Shown piece by piece: positions 7,937 to 19,879 of a stretch of 64,000 nt of DNA; positions within the stretch are counted from its first letter, which is position 1; each line of letters opens with the position of its first letter. The notes beneath the pieces were generated by a model that saw only the letters and a program-made list of their open reading frames with translations, searched no databases and was not told the DNA's origin. The stretch lies in the NCBI RefSeq assembly GCF_021412625.1, contig NZ_JAKCFI010000004.1, positions 868,001-932,000 of the forward strand, in the 5' to 3' direction. Source of the stretch: Myxococcus stipitatus. GTDB lineage: Bacteria; Myxococcota; Myxococcia; Myxococcales; Myxococcaceae. A program made the translations under genes and the position numbers.

Positions 7937-8278
7937 ATGCGAATCGACCTGCTTCAGGGGACGCTGGACATGCTCATCCTCAAGGCGCTGACGGGCGGGC
8001 CCATGCACGGGTACGCGGTGGCGAGCTGGCTCCAGCGCACGACGGATGACGCGCTGCTCGTGGAGGAGGGCTCGTTGTATCCGGCGTTGCACCGGATGAC
8101 GCGGCGGGGTTGGGTGAAGGCGGACTGGGGCGTGTCGGAGAACAACCGCCGCGCGAAGTTCTACACGCTGACGGCGGAGGGCCGGCGGCAGCTCATGGAG
8201 GAGTCCACCTCCTGGGCGAGGCTGACGGAGGCGGTGGCCAAGGTGCTCCACGCGCGGCCGGCGACGCAGGGCGCTTGA
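7937..8278 (+). CDS. PadR-family transcriptional regulator
   Basis: This is a 113-aa winged-helix PadR protein. The family opening DLLQGTLDMLILKAL is followed by the HTH segment (GPMHGYAVASWLQ), EGSLYPALHRMTRRGWVKADW, and a dimerisation C-terminus (TAEGRRQLMEE). The start is the ATG at 7937, 4 nt after AGGGGA; an in-frame TTG at 7934 is possible. It is followed 14 bp later by an ADOP permease. PadR plus ADOP is a common pair in Acidobacteria and myxobacteria, where the regulator probably controls the permease. Confidence 0.9.
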   Translation: MRIDLLQGTLDMLILKALTGGPMHGYAVASWLQRTTDDALLVEEGSLYPALHRMTRRGWVKADWGVSENNRRAKFYTLTAEGRRQLMEESTSWARLTEAVAKVLHARPATQGA

Positions 8279-8292
8279 GGGGAGGGCACGCC

Positions 8293-10998
8293 ATGGGCTG
8301 GATGAGAGATCGCTACCACGCGCTGCGCGGCCTCGTGCGCGGCGGGCAGCTGGAAACCGACGTGACGGAGGAGCTGGAGTTCCACCTCGCCATGCGGACC
8401 GAGGAGTACGTCGCGGAGGGGATGACGCCCGAGGCCGCGCGAGAGAAGGCGCTCCAGCGCTTCGGCAGCGTGGCCGCGTACCGCGAGGAGCTGCTGGGCA
8501 TCGGCGTGGGCATGGCGCGTGAGCGGCGCCGCACGGAGCTGCGGGACATGGTGTTGCGGGAGACGCGCCAGGCCCTGCGCTCGCTGGGGCGCAGCCCGTC
8601 CTTCACGGTGATGGCGGTGCTCACCCTGGCGTTGGGACTGGGGGCGACGACGGCGTTGTTCTCGGTGGTGGACGCGGTGGTGTTGCGCCCGCTGCCGTAC
8701 CCGGAGCCGGAGCGGCTCGTCTGGCTCGACAGCCCCGTGCCGGGGTTGGCGCCGGACGCGCAATGGGACCTGTCCGAGGCGGGGTTCTTCCACTTCTCGC
8801 GGGAGGCCCGCGGCCTGGCGTCACTGGGCGCGCTCGACACGGCCACCGGCAGCCTCGCCGCCGAGGACGGCGCGCTGCGCGTGGACGTCGCGACGGTGTC
8901 CGCGGGGTTGATGGACGTCCTGCGCGCACGACCCGCGCTGGGACGGGTCATCACCCCGGACGTGGACGCGCCCGGCGCTCCGCCCGTCGTGGTGCTGGGC
9001 CATGACTTCTGGGTGCGGCAGTACGGCGCGGACCCGCGCGTGCTCGGCACGACGGTACGGCTGGACGACGTGCCCACGGAGGTCATCGGCGTCATGGCGC
9101 CGGGGTTCCAGCTCCCGGACGACACCGTCGACCTCTGGACCCCGCTGCGGCTCGACCCGTCGCGGCCCGCGGAGAACTCGCACTGGGTGCGCGCCGTGGG
9201 GCGGTTGAGGGACGGCGTCTCCCTGGCCCAGGCCCAGGCGGAGCTCACCACCCTGACCACGCGCCTGCCGGAGGTGTTCCCCGGCGCCTACCGGGAGAGC
9301 TTCATGCGGGAGACGCGGTTCACGACCCGGCTCACCCCACTGGCGCGGCACGTGGTGGGGGACGCGGACCGGACGCTGTGGATCCTCCTCGGCTCCGTGG
9401 GGCTGGTGCTGCTCATCGCATGCGCCAACGTGGCCAACCTCTTCATGGTCCGTGCGGACGCGCGGGGACGCGAGCTGGCGGTGCGCTCCGCGCTGGGCGC
9501 GGGACGCTGGGACCTCGCGTGGCACGCCCTGACGGAGAGCCTGATGGTGTGTGCGGTGGCGGGCGCGCTGGGGCTGCTCCTCGCGCACGGGGCGCTGCGC
9601 CTGCTGGTGACGCTGGAGCCCTCGGAGTTGCCGCGCCTGCGGGAGGTGGGGTTGGGCTGGCATGGCGTCGCGTTCGCCGGGGGGCTGACGGTGCTCGCGG
9701 GGCTCGTGTTCGGCCTCTTCCCCCAAACTCGCGGGGCGAAGGTGCTGGCGCGGCTGCGGGAGTCCGGCCGGGGGCTGACGTCCTCGCGACGCCGCAACCT
9801 GGTGCGTGGGGGGATGGTGGTGGGGCAGGTGGGGTTGGCGGTGGTGTTGCTGTCCGCCGCGGGGTTGATGCTGCGCAGCTACTGGACGCTGAGCCACGTG
9901 GAGTCAGGGCTGGACGTGGGGAACACGCTCACGTTCGACATCATGCTCCCGCGCACGCGCTACACGAACTACGACGAGGTGAACCGCTTCCACCGCGAGC
10001 TCCTCGCGCGCCTGGAGGCGCTGCCGGGCGTGAGCAGCGCCAGCCTGTCCACGCACCTGCCGCTGGGGCGCTTCGGCGGGTGCGCGGCCATCTTCGCCGA
10101 GGGCATGTCCGTCGAGGCGGACAAACAACCCTGCGTCACGTCGCCCAGCGTGGCGCCAGGGTACTTCAAGGCCCTGGGCATCCCGCTGCTCCAGGGGCGC
10201 GAGCTGACGTGGGACGACCTGGAGCAGAAGGCGGATGGGGTGGTGGTGACGAAGGCGCTCGCCGAGCGGCTCTGGCCGGGTCAGGACGCGCTGGGCAAGG
10301 GCATCCGGGGCAACGGGAAGCTGCCGCCGTACTACCGCGTCGTCGGCGTGACGGGGGAGCTGCGGGCGCACGGGTTGGACCAGCCGCCGTCGGAGGCGGT
10401 GTTCTTCCCGCTGGCTCCGGCCGAGGGGCGTCCGCTGTGGGGGCCGCGCCGCTCGCCCAGCGTGGTGGTGCGCACCCGCACCTCGCGCCCGGAGTCGCTC
10501 ACCCCCGAGGTGCGGCGCATCCTGAAGGAGCTGGACGCGACGGTTCCCCTGGCCCATGCGCGGACGATGGAGCGCGTCGTGTCGAGGTCTCCCTCCGTGG
10601 CGCGGGCGTCCTTCACCCTGTTCCTGCTCGGCCTCGCCGGGGGCATGGCGCTGCTGTTGAGCGCGGTGGGGCTCTATGGCGTCATCGCCTTCATCGTGGG
10701 GCAGCGTCGTGGAGAGATGGGCATCCGCCTGGCGCTGGGCGCGAGGGCGTCGCAGGTCACGGGCATGGTGGTGCTCCAGTCCCTGCGCGTCACCGGGCTG
10801 GGCATCCTGTGTGGCCTGCTCGGCGCCCTGGCGATGGGAGACGTGCTGGGCGCGCTGCTCTTCGAGGTGCGCGCGACGGACCCCTTCGTCCTCGCGGGCG
10901 TGTGTGGCCTGCTCGTCACCCTCGCCGTGCTGGCCAGCTACGGGCCCGCGCGCCGCGCGTCGCGCGTGGACCCGGCCGAGGTGCTGCGCTCGGAGTAG
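8293..10998 (+). CDS. ADOP-type duplicated ABC transporter permease (MacB/FtsX-like)
   Basis: This 901-aa permease belongs to the Acidobacterial Duplicated Orphan Permease group. Residues 1 to about 85 are the permease prefix domain (ELEFHLAMRTEEYVAEGMTPEAAREKALQRFGS). Then come a first membrane helix after RSLGRSPSFTVMAVLTLALGLGA, a large periplasmic MacB-like domain, and FtsX helices (WILLGSVGLVLLIACANVANLFMVR...ELAVRSALGAG). A second set follows (MVVGQVGLAVVLLSAAGLMLRSYW, periplasmic domain, LLSAVGLYGVIAFIVGQRRGEMGIRLALGA). It probably works with a separate ATPase, or as a mechanotransmission permease; no ATPase gene is adjacent. A GGGGAGGG ribosome site precedes the ATG. Its last 61 bp overlap the convergent histidine kinase gene. 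Confidence 0.9.
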   Translation: MGWMRDRYHALRGLVRGGQLETDVTEELEFHLAMRTEEYVAEGMTPEAAREKALQRFGSVAAYREELLGIGVGMARERRRTELRDMVLRETRQALRSLGRSPSFTVMAVLTLALGLGATTALFSVVDAVVLRPLPYPEPERLVWLDSPVPGLAPDAQWDLSEAGFFHFSREARGLASLGALDTATGSLAAEDGALRVDVATVSAGLMDVLRARPALGRVITPDVDAPGAPPVVVLGHDFWVRQYGADPRVLGTTVRLDDVPTEVIGVMAPGFQLPDDTVDLWTPLRLDPSRPAENSHWVRAVGRLRDGVSLAQAQAELTTLTTRLPEVFPGAYRESFMRETRFTTRLTPLARHVVGDADRTLWILLGSVGLVLLIACANVANLFMVRADARGRELAVRSALGAGRWDLAWHALTESLMVCAVAGALGLLLAHGALRLLVTLEPSELPRLREVGLGWHGVAFAGGLTVLAGLVFGLFPQTRGAKVLARLRESGRGLTSSRRRNLVRGGMVVGQVGLAVVLLSAAGLMLRSYWTLSHVESGLDVGNTLTFDIMLPRTRYTNYDEVNRFHRELLARLEALPGVSSASLSTHLPLGRFGGCAAIFAEGMSVEADKQPCVTSPSVAPGYFKALGIPLLQGRELTWDDLEQKADGVVVTKALAERLWPGQDALGKGIRGNGKLPPYYRVVGVTGELRAHGLDQPPSEAVFFPLAPAEGRPLWGPRRSPSVVVRTRTSRPESLTPEVRRILKELDATVPLAHARTMERVVSRSPSVARASFTLFLLGLAGGMALLLSAVGLYGVIAFIVGQRRGEMGIRLALGARASQVTGMVVLQSLRVTGLGILCGLLGALAMGDVLGALLFEVRATDPFVLAGVCGLLVTLAVLASYGPARRASRVDPAEVLRSE

Positions 10999-12215
10999 GC
11001 GAGGAGCCCGCGTGGCCAGATGAGCCGCACCTTCGTCCCGTGCGGCTCGAGGGGGCTGATGGACAGGCTCCAGCCGAACCGGCGCGCCAGCCGCTCCACG
11101 AGCGACAAGCCGATGCCGAAGCCCTCGCGCTCGGGCTCGACCCGGCCGAAGCCCACGCCCGTGTCGGAGATGGTCCAGCTCCCGGGCTCGATGTGGATGA
11201 CGATGTGTCCCTGGCTCGTATAGGCGAGCGCGTTCTTGATGAGGTTGCCCAGCATCACCCGCGCGACGGAACCCGGGAGCGGCGCGAGGACCTCCTCCTT
11301 CGCCTCGACGAGGACCTCCACGCCGGGATGGGGGAGGTGGGCGCCGTACAGCTCGACCATCTCGCGGGAGATGCCCACCAGGCCACACGCGTCGTCCGTG
11401 CGACCGCCTCGCGCCAGCCAGAGGAGCCCCTCCGTCAAGAGCCCCATGTGGTGCACGGCCTGGCGGAGCCGGCCGAAGGTCTCCGCGTCCGAGGGCGGGT
11501 CCAGCTCCAGTATCTCCACCGCGCCTCGCGCCACCGCGAGGGGCGTGCGCAGCTCATGGCTCGCGTCCCGGTTGAAGGCGCGTTCCCGCTCCAGCAACTC
11601 CTGGATGCGGGCATCCCGGGCGCTCAGGGCCTCCGACAGGGCGCGCACCTCGGTGATGCCGCCGTCGCCCGCCCGTGTCGGCGTGTCCGCCCGGACTCGT
11701 TCCACGAGCTGTTCGAGCGGACGGCCGAGCTTCCGCGCGAAGACCTGGGAGAGCCCCGCGGCTCCCAGCAGGGCCAGCAGGGCGCTGGCCAGCAGCAGGC
11801 CGGAGGTCCGGCGCAACTGATAGGTGGTGCGGGTCAGCTCCGTCGTCTCGAAGACCACGTAGCGCGTGGGGTTCGTGCCGTCGGGGCGCACCGCGACATG
11901 GAAGTGGCCATGGTCCCGGGTGAAGACCTCGTGTTCACCCGGAGGGGCGTCCAGGGGCAGCTCGGCGCCGAGCCACGGCGGAAGGCTCGCGTGGCCCACG
12001 TAGGTCTTCATGTCGAACGGAGCGGCCCGGGGCCGCGTGCCCGCTTCGTCGACGCGCCCGTTCGCGGCGGTGGCCACGAGCCGGGCGAAGATGGCGTCCT
12101 CGAGGTCGTAGCTGAAGAGCATGAAGAACGCCCCCATCAGGAGGAGCGCGAGCGTCGCGGACGACGCCATGGCACCCAGCAGGAGCCGTCGGAGCGACCT
12201 AGTCCTCGCGCGCAT
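10938..12215 (-). CDS. Sensor histidine kinase (EnvZ/PhoR-like)
   Basis: This is a 425-aa membrane kinase. Helix 1 is at about residues 11-35, a periplasmic sensor at 36-135, helix 2 at about 138-158 and a HAMP-like linker up to about 205. The HisKA domain carries the phosphoacceptor His220 (RDASHELRTPLAV). The HATPase domain has the N box (LGNLIKNAL), DTGVGF and GFGIGLSLVERL. The sensor contains a His-rich stretch (EHEVFTRDHGHFHV), which hints at metal or acid sensing. The start is the ATG at 12215, inside the upstream regulator gene (17-bp overlap), so the two genes are coupled. The 3' end overlaps the ADOP gene on the other strand by 61 bp. Both C-termini look family-typical, so the overlap seems real. 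Confidence 0.9.
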   Translation of the reverse strand: MRARTRSLRRLLLGAMASSATLALLLMGAFFMLFSYDLEDAIFARLVATAANGRVDEAGTRPRAAPFDMKTYVGHASLPPWLGAELPLDAPPGEHEVFTRDHGHFHVAVRPDGTNPTRYVVFETTELTRTTYQLRRTSGLLLASALLALLGAAGLSQVFARKLGRPLEQLVERVRADTPTRAGDGGITEVRALSEALSARDARIQELLERERAFNRDASHELRTPLAVARGAVEILELDPPSDAETFGRLRQAVHHMGLLTEGLLWLARGGRTDDACGLVGISREMVELYGAHLPHPGVEVLVEAKEEVLAPLPGSVARVMLGNLIKNALAYTSQGHIVIHIEPGSWTISDTGVGFGRVEPEREGFGIGLSLVERLARRFGWSLSISPLEPHGTKVRLIWPRGLLAYSERSTSAGSTRDARRAGP

Positions 12216-12873
12216 CCAGGCTGTATCCCTTGTTGCGGTGGGTGAGGATGCATTCGCCCAGCCCCAGTCCGGCGAGCGCTCCTCGCAGCGCATAGACGTG
12301 GGTGCGCAAGATGCTCGATTCGGGCATCTCATCCCCCCAGAGGCGGTGGGCCAGCGTGGCCGTCGACACGGGCTCGGGCGCGGCCTCCATCAGCAGCTTG
12401 AGCAGGAGCGCCTCGGTCCTGTTGAGGTGGACGGCGCGCTCGCCGCGTCGCGCCTGGCCCGTCTCGGGCTCCAGGGTGAGCGGGCCCATCGTCAGCCGTC
12501 GCCCGCTCGGGGGGACGGGGCGCCGGGACAGGGCCTCCAGGCGCAGCCGGAGTTCCCTCAGGGAGAACGGCTTGACCAGGTAGTCATCCGCGCCCGCGCG
12601 GAAGCCCTCCTCCTTGTCCTCCAACGTGTCCCTCGCGGTCAGCATGAGGATGGGGACCAGCCGAGGGGCGAGCAGCCGGTAGCGCCGACACAGCTCGATG
12701 CCGCTCAGGCCCGGCAGCATCAGGTCCAGCACGATGACGTCGTACTCATGACCCAACGCGAGCGTGAGTCCCTGGGGGCCGGTGGTCGCGAAGTCGAGCT
12801 GGAAGTCCGCGCCCAGGAACCTCGCGATGTTGGCCTGGAGGTCACGGTTGTCTTCGACGACGAGTACACGCAT
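12199..12873 (-). CDS. OmpR/PhoB-family response regulator
   Basis: This is a 224-aa response regulator. Its receiver domain (residues 1-115) has the acidic pair E7/D8, the phosphoacceptor Asp50 (VIVLDLMLPG), Thr78 (LMLTARD) and a lysine in DDYLVKPFS. Its C-terminal OmpR-type winged helix (about 125-220) includes LNRTEALLLKLLMEAAPEPVS and a recognition helix in ESSILRTHVYALRGAL, ending HRNKGYSL. It is the first gene of a regulator-kinase operon. DNA targets are unknown; the adjacent permease or hydrolase genes are candidates. Confidence 0.93.
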   Translation of the reverse strand: MRVLVVEDNRDLQANIARFLGADFQLDFATTGPQGLTLALGHEYDVIVLDLMLPGLSGIELCRRYRLLAPRLVPILMLTARDTLEDKEEGFRAGADDYLVKPFSLRELRLRLEALSRRPVPPSGRRLTMGPLTLEPETGQARRGERAVHLNRTEALLLKLLMEAAPEPVSTATLAHRLWGDEMPESSILRTHVYALRGALAGLGLGECILTHRNKGYSLDARED

Positions 12874-13012
12874 GGGACGGTGAAGGCCCTCGGGAGCGGA
12901 ACGGCGTCAGATTACCAGCGGCGACGTCAATCGCAGGTCAATCGCGGGTTGACGCGCGGCTGACGCGGATGAGGGCAGGGTGGCGAGCATCCTCGCTCCT
13001 GGGAGTCCCGAG

Positions 13013-13825
13013 ATGACCCGCTTGCTGTCGTTGTGCCTGCTGCTCCTGTCTGCTTCCGTGGCCCGCGCCGCCGACCCGGGGCCGTCATTGGACGTCCGCG
13101 GCGCGGATGGAGAACGCATCCCCACGTTGGTGCTGGAACCGGAAGGGGGCGCCACGAATCCCCCCGTCGCGCTCCTCCTCCACGGGCTCACGCGCCGCAA
13201 GGAGGACTGGTTGTCGGCCGAGGGGCCGACCCATGGTGGGGTGTTGAAGGACACGCTGCTGCGGGCCGGCTATCGCGTCTATCTCCTCGACGCCCGGCTG
13301 CATGGAGAGCGGGCGAACCCCGAGGCGCGACCGGGGAAGCTGGCCAAGCTGGCCCATCAAGGGGAGCCCGCGCGGTACGTGAAGATGATCTCCGACACCC
13401 TCCGTGACGCGCACGCGGTGCTCACCACCGTGCTGGCGAAGGGGCAGCCGCCGCGGGTGCTGGTCGCCGGGTACAGCATGGGGGCCCAGGTGGCGCTCCT
13501 GCTCGCGGCGCATGAGCCCCGCGTCACCCAGCTCGTCACCATGGTCCCTCCCCACATCGACCCGTCGATGGAGGAGATTGCCCCCTCACGGCACATGGCG
13601 AAGGTCCAGCAGGACTGGCTGCTGTTGACGGCGAACCAGGATGACTTCGCGCCGGTCGCGGACAGCCGCGCCCTGTTCGAGGCCGCCCCGTCCCGCCGCA
13701 AGCTCCACAAGACCTTCGACAGCGGGCACGCCCTCCCTCGGGAGTACCTGGAGGAGGTGCGTCGCTGGCTCGAAGAGGACCGTCGGGAGTCCGGGTCCAA
13801 GCGCGACAAGGCGTCCGCGCGCTGA
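13013..13825 (+). CDS. Secreted alpha/beta hydrolase
   Basis: This 270-aa protein has a signal peptide (MTRLLSLCLLLLSASVARA). The alpha/beta-hydrolase core has HGLTRRKEDW at the oxyanion region, nucleophile Ser155 in GYSMG, an acid in the LLTANQDD region and a catalytic His in SGHALP. The ATG at 13013 lies 8-9 nt after GGGAG, better than a GTG at 12980. It is most like dienelactone-hydrolase or esterase-type enzymes; the substrate is not evident. It is transcribed divergently from the two-component pair. Confidence 0.82.
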   Translation: MTRLLSLCLLLLSASVARAADPGPSLDVRGADGERIPTLVLEPEGGATNPPVALLLHGLTRRKEDWLSAEGPTHGGVLKDTLLRAGYRVYLLDARLHGERANPEARPGKLAKLAHQGEPARYVKMISDTLRDAHAVLTTVLAKGQPPRVLVAGYSMGAQVALLLAAHEPRVTQLVTMVPPHIDPSMEEIAPSRHMAKVQQDWLLLTANQDDFAPVADSRALFEAAPSRRKLHKTFDSGHALPREYLEEVRRWLEEDRRESGSKRDKASAR

Positions 13826-13836
13826 CCGGGAGTCCC

Positions 13837-13856
13837 CGGCGCGAGGACAGGCGCCG
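13837..13856. terminator. Short GC hairpin between convergent genes
   Basis: CGGCGC (13837-13842) and GCGCCG (13851-13856) form a 6-bp stem with an 8-nt loop between the hydrolase stop and the sigma factor stop. It is a weak candidate. Confidence 0.35.
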
Positions 13857-13881
13857 AGCCCCGGCGCGGCGCATCCCCAGG

Positions 13882-14771
13882 TCAGTCGAGCATCCGTTGG
13901 ATGCTGAGGTCCAATTGACTGCGCACCAGTCCCAGCAGGCTCTCCAGGGTGCTGGGGTCTTGCTTCATCCGAGTGGCCAGCTCCGCGTGGACGCGCTTGA
14001 GCAGTCGCTCACGCGCATGGGCGACCTTGCGCGCCACGCCGGAGCGTGAGTCGCCGTACATCAGCGCGAGCCGGTCCATGGTGAAGCCGTGGAAGTGGTG
14101 GAGCCGGAGCAACGCGCGCTCCTGTTCGGGGAGGGTGGCGACCACTTTCCGCAACACCTCTCCGAGGAGCTGCCGCGTGTCCTCCCGGAGGACCTCGTGC
14201 TCCGGATTGCCGGTGGCCAGCATCCGGGCAAAGGCCTCCGGGGGCTCGGTGACGAGGACCTCTCGCCCGTTGCGCTCCACCAGCTCCCCCGCGATGCGCG
14301 CGGCGGTGATGCCCACCCAGGTCAGCAGCGGGCCGCGGCCTCCGTAGCTCCCAATCCTCGGAGGCGCCTGCTCGCTGCCCACCAGCAGCCGCTCACGGAG
14401 CACCTGGAGCACCTCCTCCACCATGCTGGGCGACAGCGCCCCGAGCCGGGCGGGGATGAAGCGGAGGATGTGCTGCTCGAAGGCCCGGAGCGCCAGGGGC
14501 TCTCCGGTGGTGCAGGCGCACGCGAGGTACAGGTCGGCGGCGTGGAGGACGCGCAGCATCTCCGCGGCCTTGCCCACGGGCAGGTGCCGGACCAGGTGCC
14601 GCGCGAAGTCCTCGGGCGACAGCCGGAGCGTGGGCCACGCGGCGCGGGCCGTGTCGACGTGCTGGAGCACCAACGCCTCCAGCCCCTCGATGGCCTCCAG
14701 CTCCGCGCGTTGCTCGCGAGGCGCGTGCCGCAGCAACTGCGTCACCATGGCGCCAGCCTTTCGTTCCTCGC

Positions 14772-14775
<4 letters not shown>
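13882..14775 (-). CDS. Sigma-70-like factor, myxobacterial Sig-70_gmx1 type
   Basis: This is a 297-aa atypical sigma factor. The N-terminal half holds a divergent region 2-like segment (LYLACACTTGEPLALRAFEQHILRFIPARL). The middle (TWVGITAARIAGELVERNGRE) and the C-terminal region-4-like part (LPEQERALLRLHHFHGFTMDRLALMYGDSRSGVARKVAHARERLL) match the Myxococcales-specific family. The ATG at 14775 overlaps the TGA of the upstream kinase (ATGA, 4 nt), so synthesis is coupled to the kinase. It probably directs RNA polymerase to unknown promoters under control of that kinase, whose N-terminus carries an anti-sigma-like zinc motif. Confidence 0.85.
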
Positions 14776-17870
<3,095 letters not shown>

Positions 17871-18115
17871 GGAACCACTCCACGAGGAACCCCTGCCGTC
17901 CAAGTGTAGGGCGGGGTGGCCATTCGGACGACCGAAGATTTCTGGGACGCCGGCGAGGTCATTCCCTCTTTTCCGCCCGAGAGCCCGGAGCCGCCGCTGT
18001 CCGGAACATGGGTCCCCCATTGCAATTCCGACCCGAAGAGAGAGTCCCCCAGGGGTGTCCCAGACGCGCGGCGCTCCGCCCCCTTTGCTTCCTTCCTCCT
18101 CACGTGGAGACGCTC

Positions 18116-18178
18116 ATGAGCTACGCCATCAACCCGGGTGACACACCGACCCTGAACATGTCGGACGGCCAGGCCTGA
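18116..18178 (+). CDS. Putative 20-codon leader or small protein ORF
   Basis: ATG 18116 follows a GTGGAGA ribosome site and reads MSYAINPGDT then PTLNMSDGQA, stopping at 18176-18178. Only 3 nt separate it from the ATG of the RCC1 lipoprotein, so its translation would deliver ribosomes to that gene. It has no rare-codon run or amino-acid bias typical of attenuators. It could be a genuine small protein, a coupling cistron, or chance. Confidence 0.4.
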   Translation: MSYAINPGDTPTLNMSDGQA

Positions 18179-18181
18179 GCC

Positions 18182-19801
18182 ATGACGCGCATGACACGGC
18201 TGGTGGTCTGCCTGCTCCTGTTGAACGCGGGCTGCGTGGTCCCGGACCTCGACGAGCTCTGTCCGAAGGGGACCCTCCTCGTCTATCCCGACGCGGACGG
18301 GGACGGGCATGGCGCCTCCGGCGAGGCAGGGCGCGCCGTCTGCGAGAGCGTGCCGAAAGGCTACTCCACGGTGGCGGATGACTGTGATGACCAGCCAGGA
18401 GTCGGCGCGTCGTCCTTTCCTGGCGCCGTGGACGTGTGCGACGGCATCGACAACGACTGTGATGGGGTCGTCGATGAGGACGCCAAGGCGGGCGTCGAGG
18501 TGTGTGATGGCGTCGACAACGACTGCGACCTGGAGGTCGATGAAGGCGTCAAGAAGGCGTTCTACGCGGACCAGGATGGTGACGGCGTGGGTGCGGGGGA
18601 CGCGGTGGAGGCCTGTGTCCCGCCTCCGAACCATGTCGCGCGCGGGGGAGACTGCGATGACGCGGACGCGAAGCAGACTCCGGGTGGGCTCGAGCTGCTC
18701 GATGGCAAGGACAACAACTGCTCGGGCACCACGGATGAAGCGCTCTTCTCCTTCGGAGAGAGCCATGTGATGGCCTTGCGCCGGGATGGAACGGTGCTCT
18801 CGTGGGGATGCAACGACTGGGGCATGCTCGGCGATGGCACGAACACCAACCGCTCGACGCCCGCGGTGGTTCCTGGGGCCCCCCGCATGATCGCCGTCGC
18901 GGCGGGGCACTTCCACTCGATGGCGCTGGGGCAGGATGGCACCGTGTGGACCTGGGGCAACAACAATTGGGGGCAACTCGGCCTGGGACCGGGCGCTCCC
19001 TCCGCGAATGTGCCCACCCAGGTCCCGGGCCTTGGCGAGGTGATGGCCATCGGGGCGGGCAGGCACCACTCCGTCGCGCTGCGGCGCGATGGCACGGTCT
19101 GGGCGTGGGGACACAACACCAGTGGAGAGGTGGGGGACGGGAGCAATGAAGACCGCTTCAGCCCCGTGAAGGTGGGCATCACGAAAGTCCGAGCGGTGGT
19201 CGCGGGTTCCATCCACACCGTGGCCTTGAAAGAAGACGGCACGGTCTGGGCGTGGGGGTACAACGCGAATGGCCAGCTGGGGAATTGGAGTTTCGAGAGT
19301 CGCTCCGTACCCGTGCAGGTCAAGGGGCTGAGCGAGATTGCCCAGGTGGACTCGCGCGGAGACCATTCCCTGGCCTTGGGGCGTGACGGGAGCGTGTGGA
19401 CCTGGGGGAAGAACGACCAGGGACAGCTGGGGGATGGGACGCTGGATGACCGCCCCGCGGCCGAACAGGTCGAGCCGTTCGCGGACGTCATCGCCGTCTT
19501 CGGAGGCGGTTTTCATTCGGTCGCCTTGGGCTCGGATGGGAGCGTGTGGACCTGGGGCGGCAACGAGCGGGGCCAGCTGGGGCGGGAGTCGACCTGTAGC
19601 TGCCAGCCGCCGAAGCGGGTGGATGGGATGGACGCCGTGGTCACCATCGCCGCTGGTTGGTCGAACACCCTGGCCGTGCGGCGAGATGGCTCGTCCTGGG
19701 GCTGGGGCGGCAATCAATGCGGGCAGGTCGGGGATGGGACGAAGGGCGATCGCTCGAGGCCGACGTCCGTGCCAGCCCTGGACTACTCCGTGGGCGGCTG
19801 A
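18182..19801 (+). CDS. RCC1-repeat lipoprotein with Asp-rich metal-binding motifs
   Basis: This is a 539-aa predicted lipoprotein with lipobox LNAGC (Cys18). Residues about 30-180 hold Asp/Cys-rich calcium-type motifs (DADGDGHG, CDGIDNDCDGVVDED, CDGVDNDCDLEVDEG, DQDGDGVG), the putative metal-binding motif common in myxobacterial surface proteins. From about 190 onward there are seven RCC1 repeats, each with a W-G-x-N turn (for example TWGNNNWGQLG, AWGYNANGQLG), enough for a closed seven-bladed propeller. It probably sits on the outer membrane or surface and mediates binding. A truncated relative lies at 58.6-58.9 kb. An ATG at 18191 is an alternative start. Confidence 0.88.
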   Translation: MTRMTRLVVCLLLLNAGCVVPDLDELCPKGTLLVYPDADGDGHGASGEAGRAVCESVPKGYSTVADDCDDQPGVGASSFPGAVDVCDGIDNDCDGVVDEDAKAGVEVCDGVDNDCDLEVDEGVKKAFYADQDGDGVGAGDAVEACVPPPNHVARGGDCDDADAKQTPGGLELLDGKDNNCSGTTDEALFSFGESHVMALRRDGTVLSWGCNDWGMLGDGTNTNRSTPAVVPGAPRMIAVAAGHFHSMALGQDGTVWTWGNNNWGQLGLGPGAPSANVPTQVPGLGEVMAIGAGRHHSVALRRDGTVWAWGHNTSGEVGDGSNEDRFSPVKVGITKVRAVVAGSIHTVALKEDGTVWAWGYNANGQLGNWSFESRSVPVQVKGLSEIAQVDSRGDHSLALGRDGSVWTWGKNDQGQLGDGTLDDRPAAEQVEPFADVIAVFGGGFHSVALGSDGSVWTWGGNERGQLGRESTCSCQPPKRVDGMDAVVTIAAGWSNTLAVRRDGSSWGWGGNQCGQVGDGTKGDRSRPTSVPALDYSVGG

Positions 19802-19879
19802 GGCCGCCTGACCCTCGGAGACCCGACCTGGGCACCCGTCCCCCGCCGTATCTGGAACTCTTTGATTGGGAGACGCCGT

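Noticed and set aside
9378..12245. A very long (about 950-codon) frame across the ADOP permease and the kinase
   Set aside because: It is a GC-rich frame-shifted shadow, with Ala/Gly/Arg-rich composition, of two well-supported genes.
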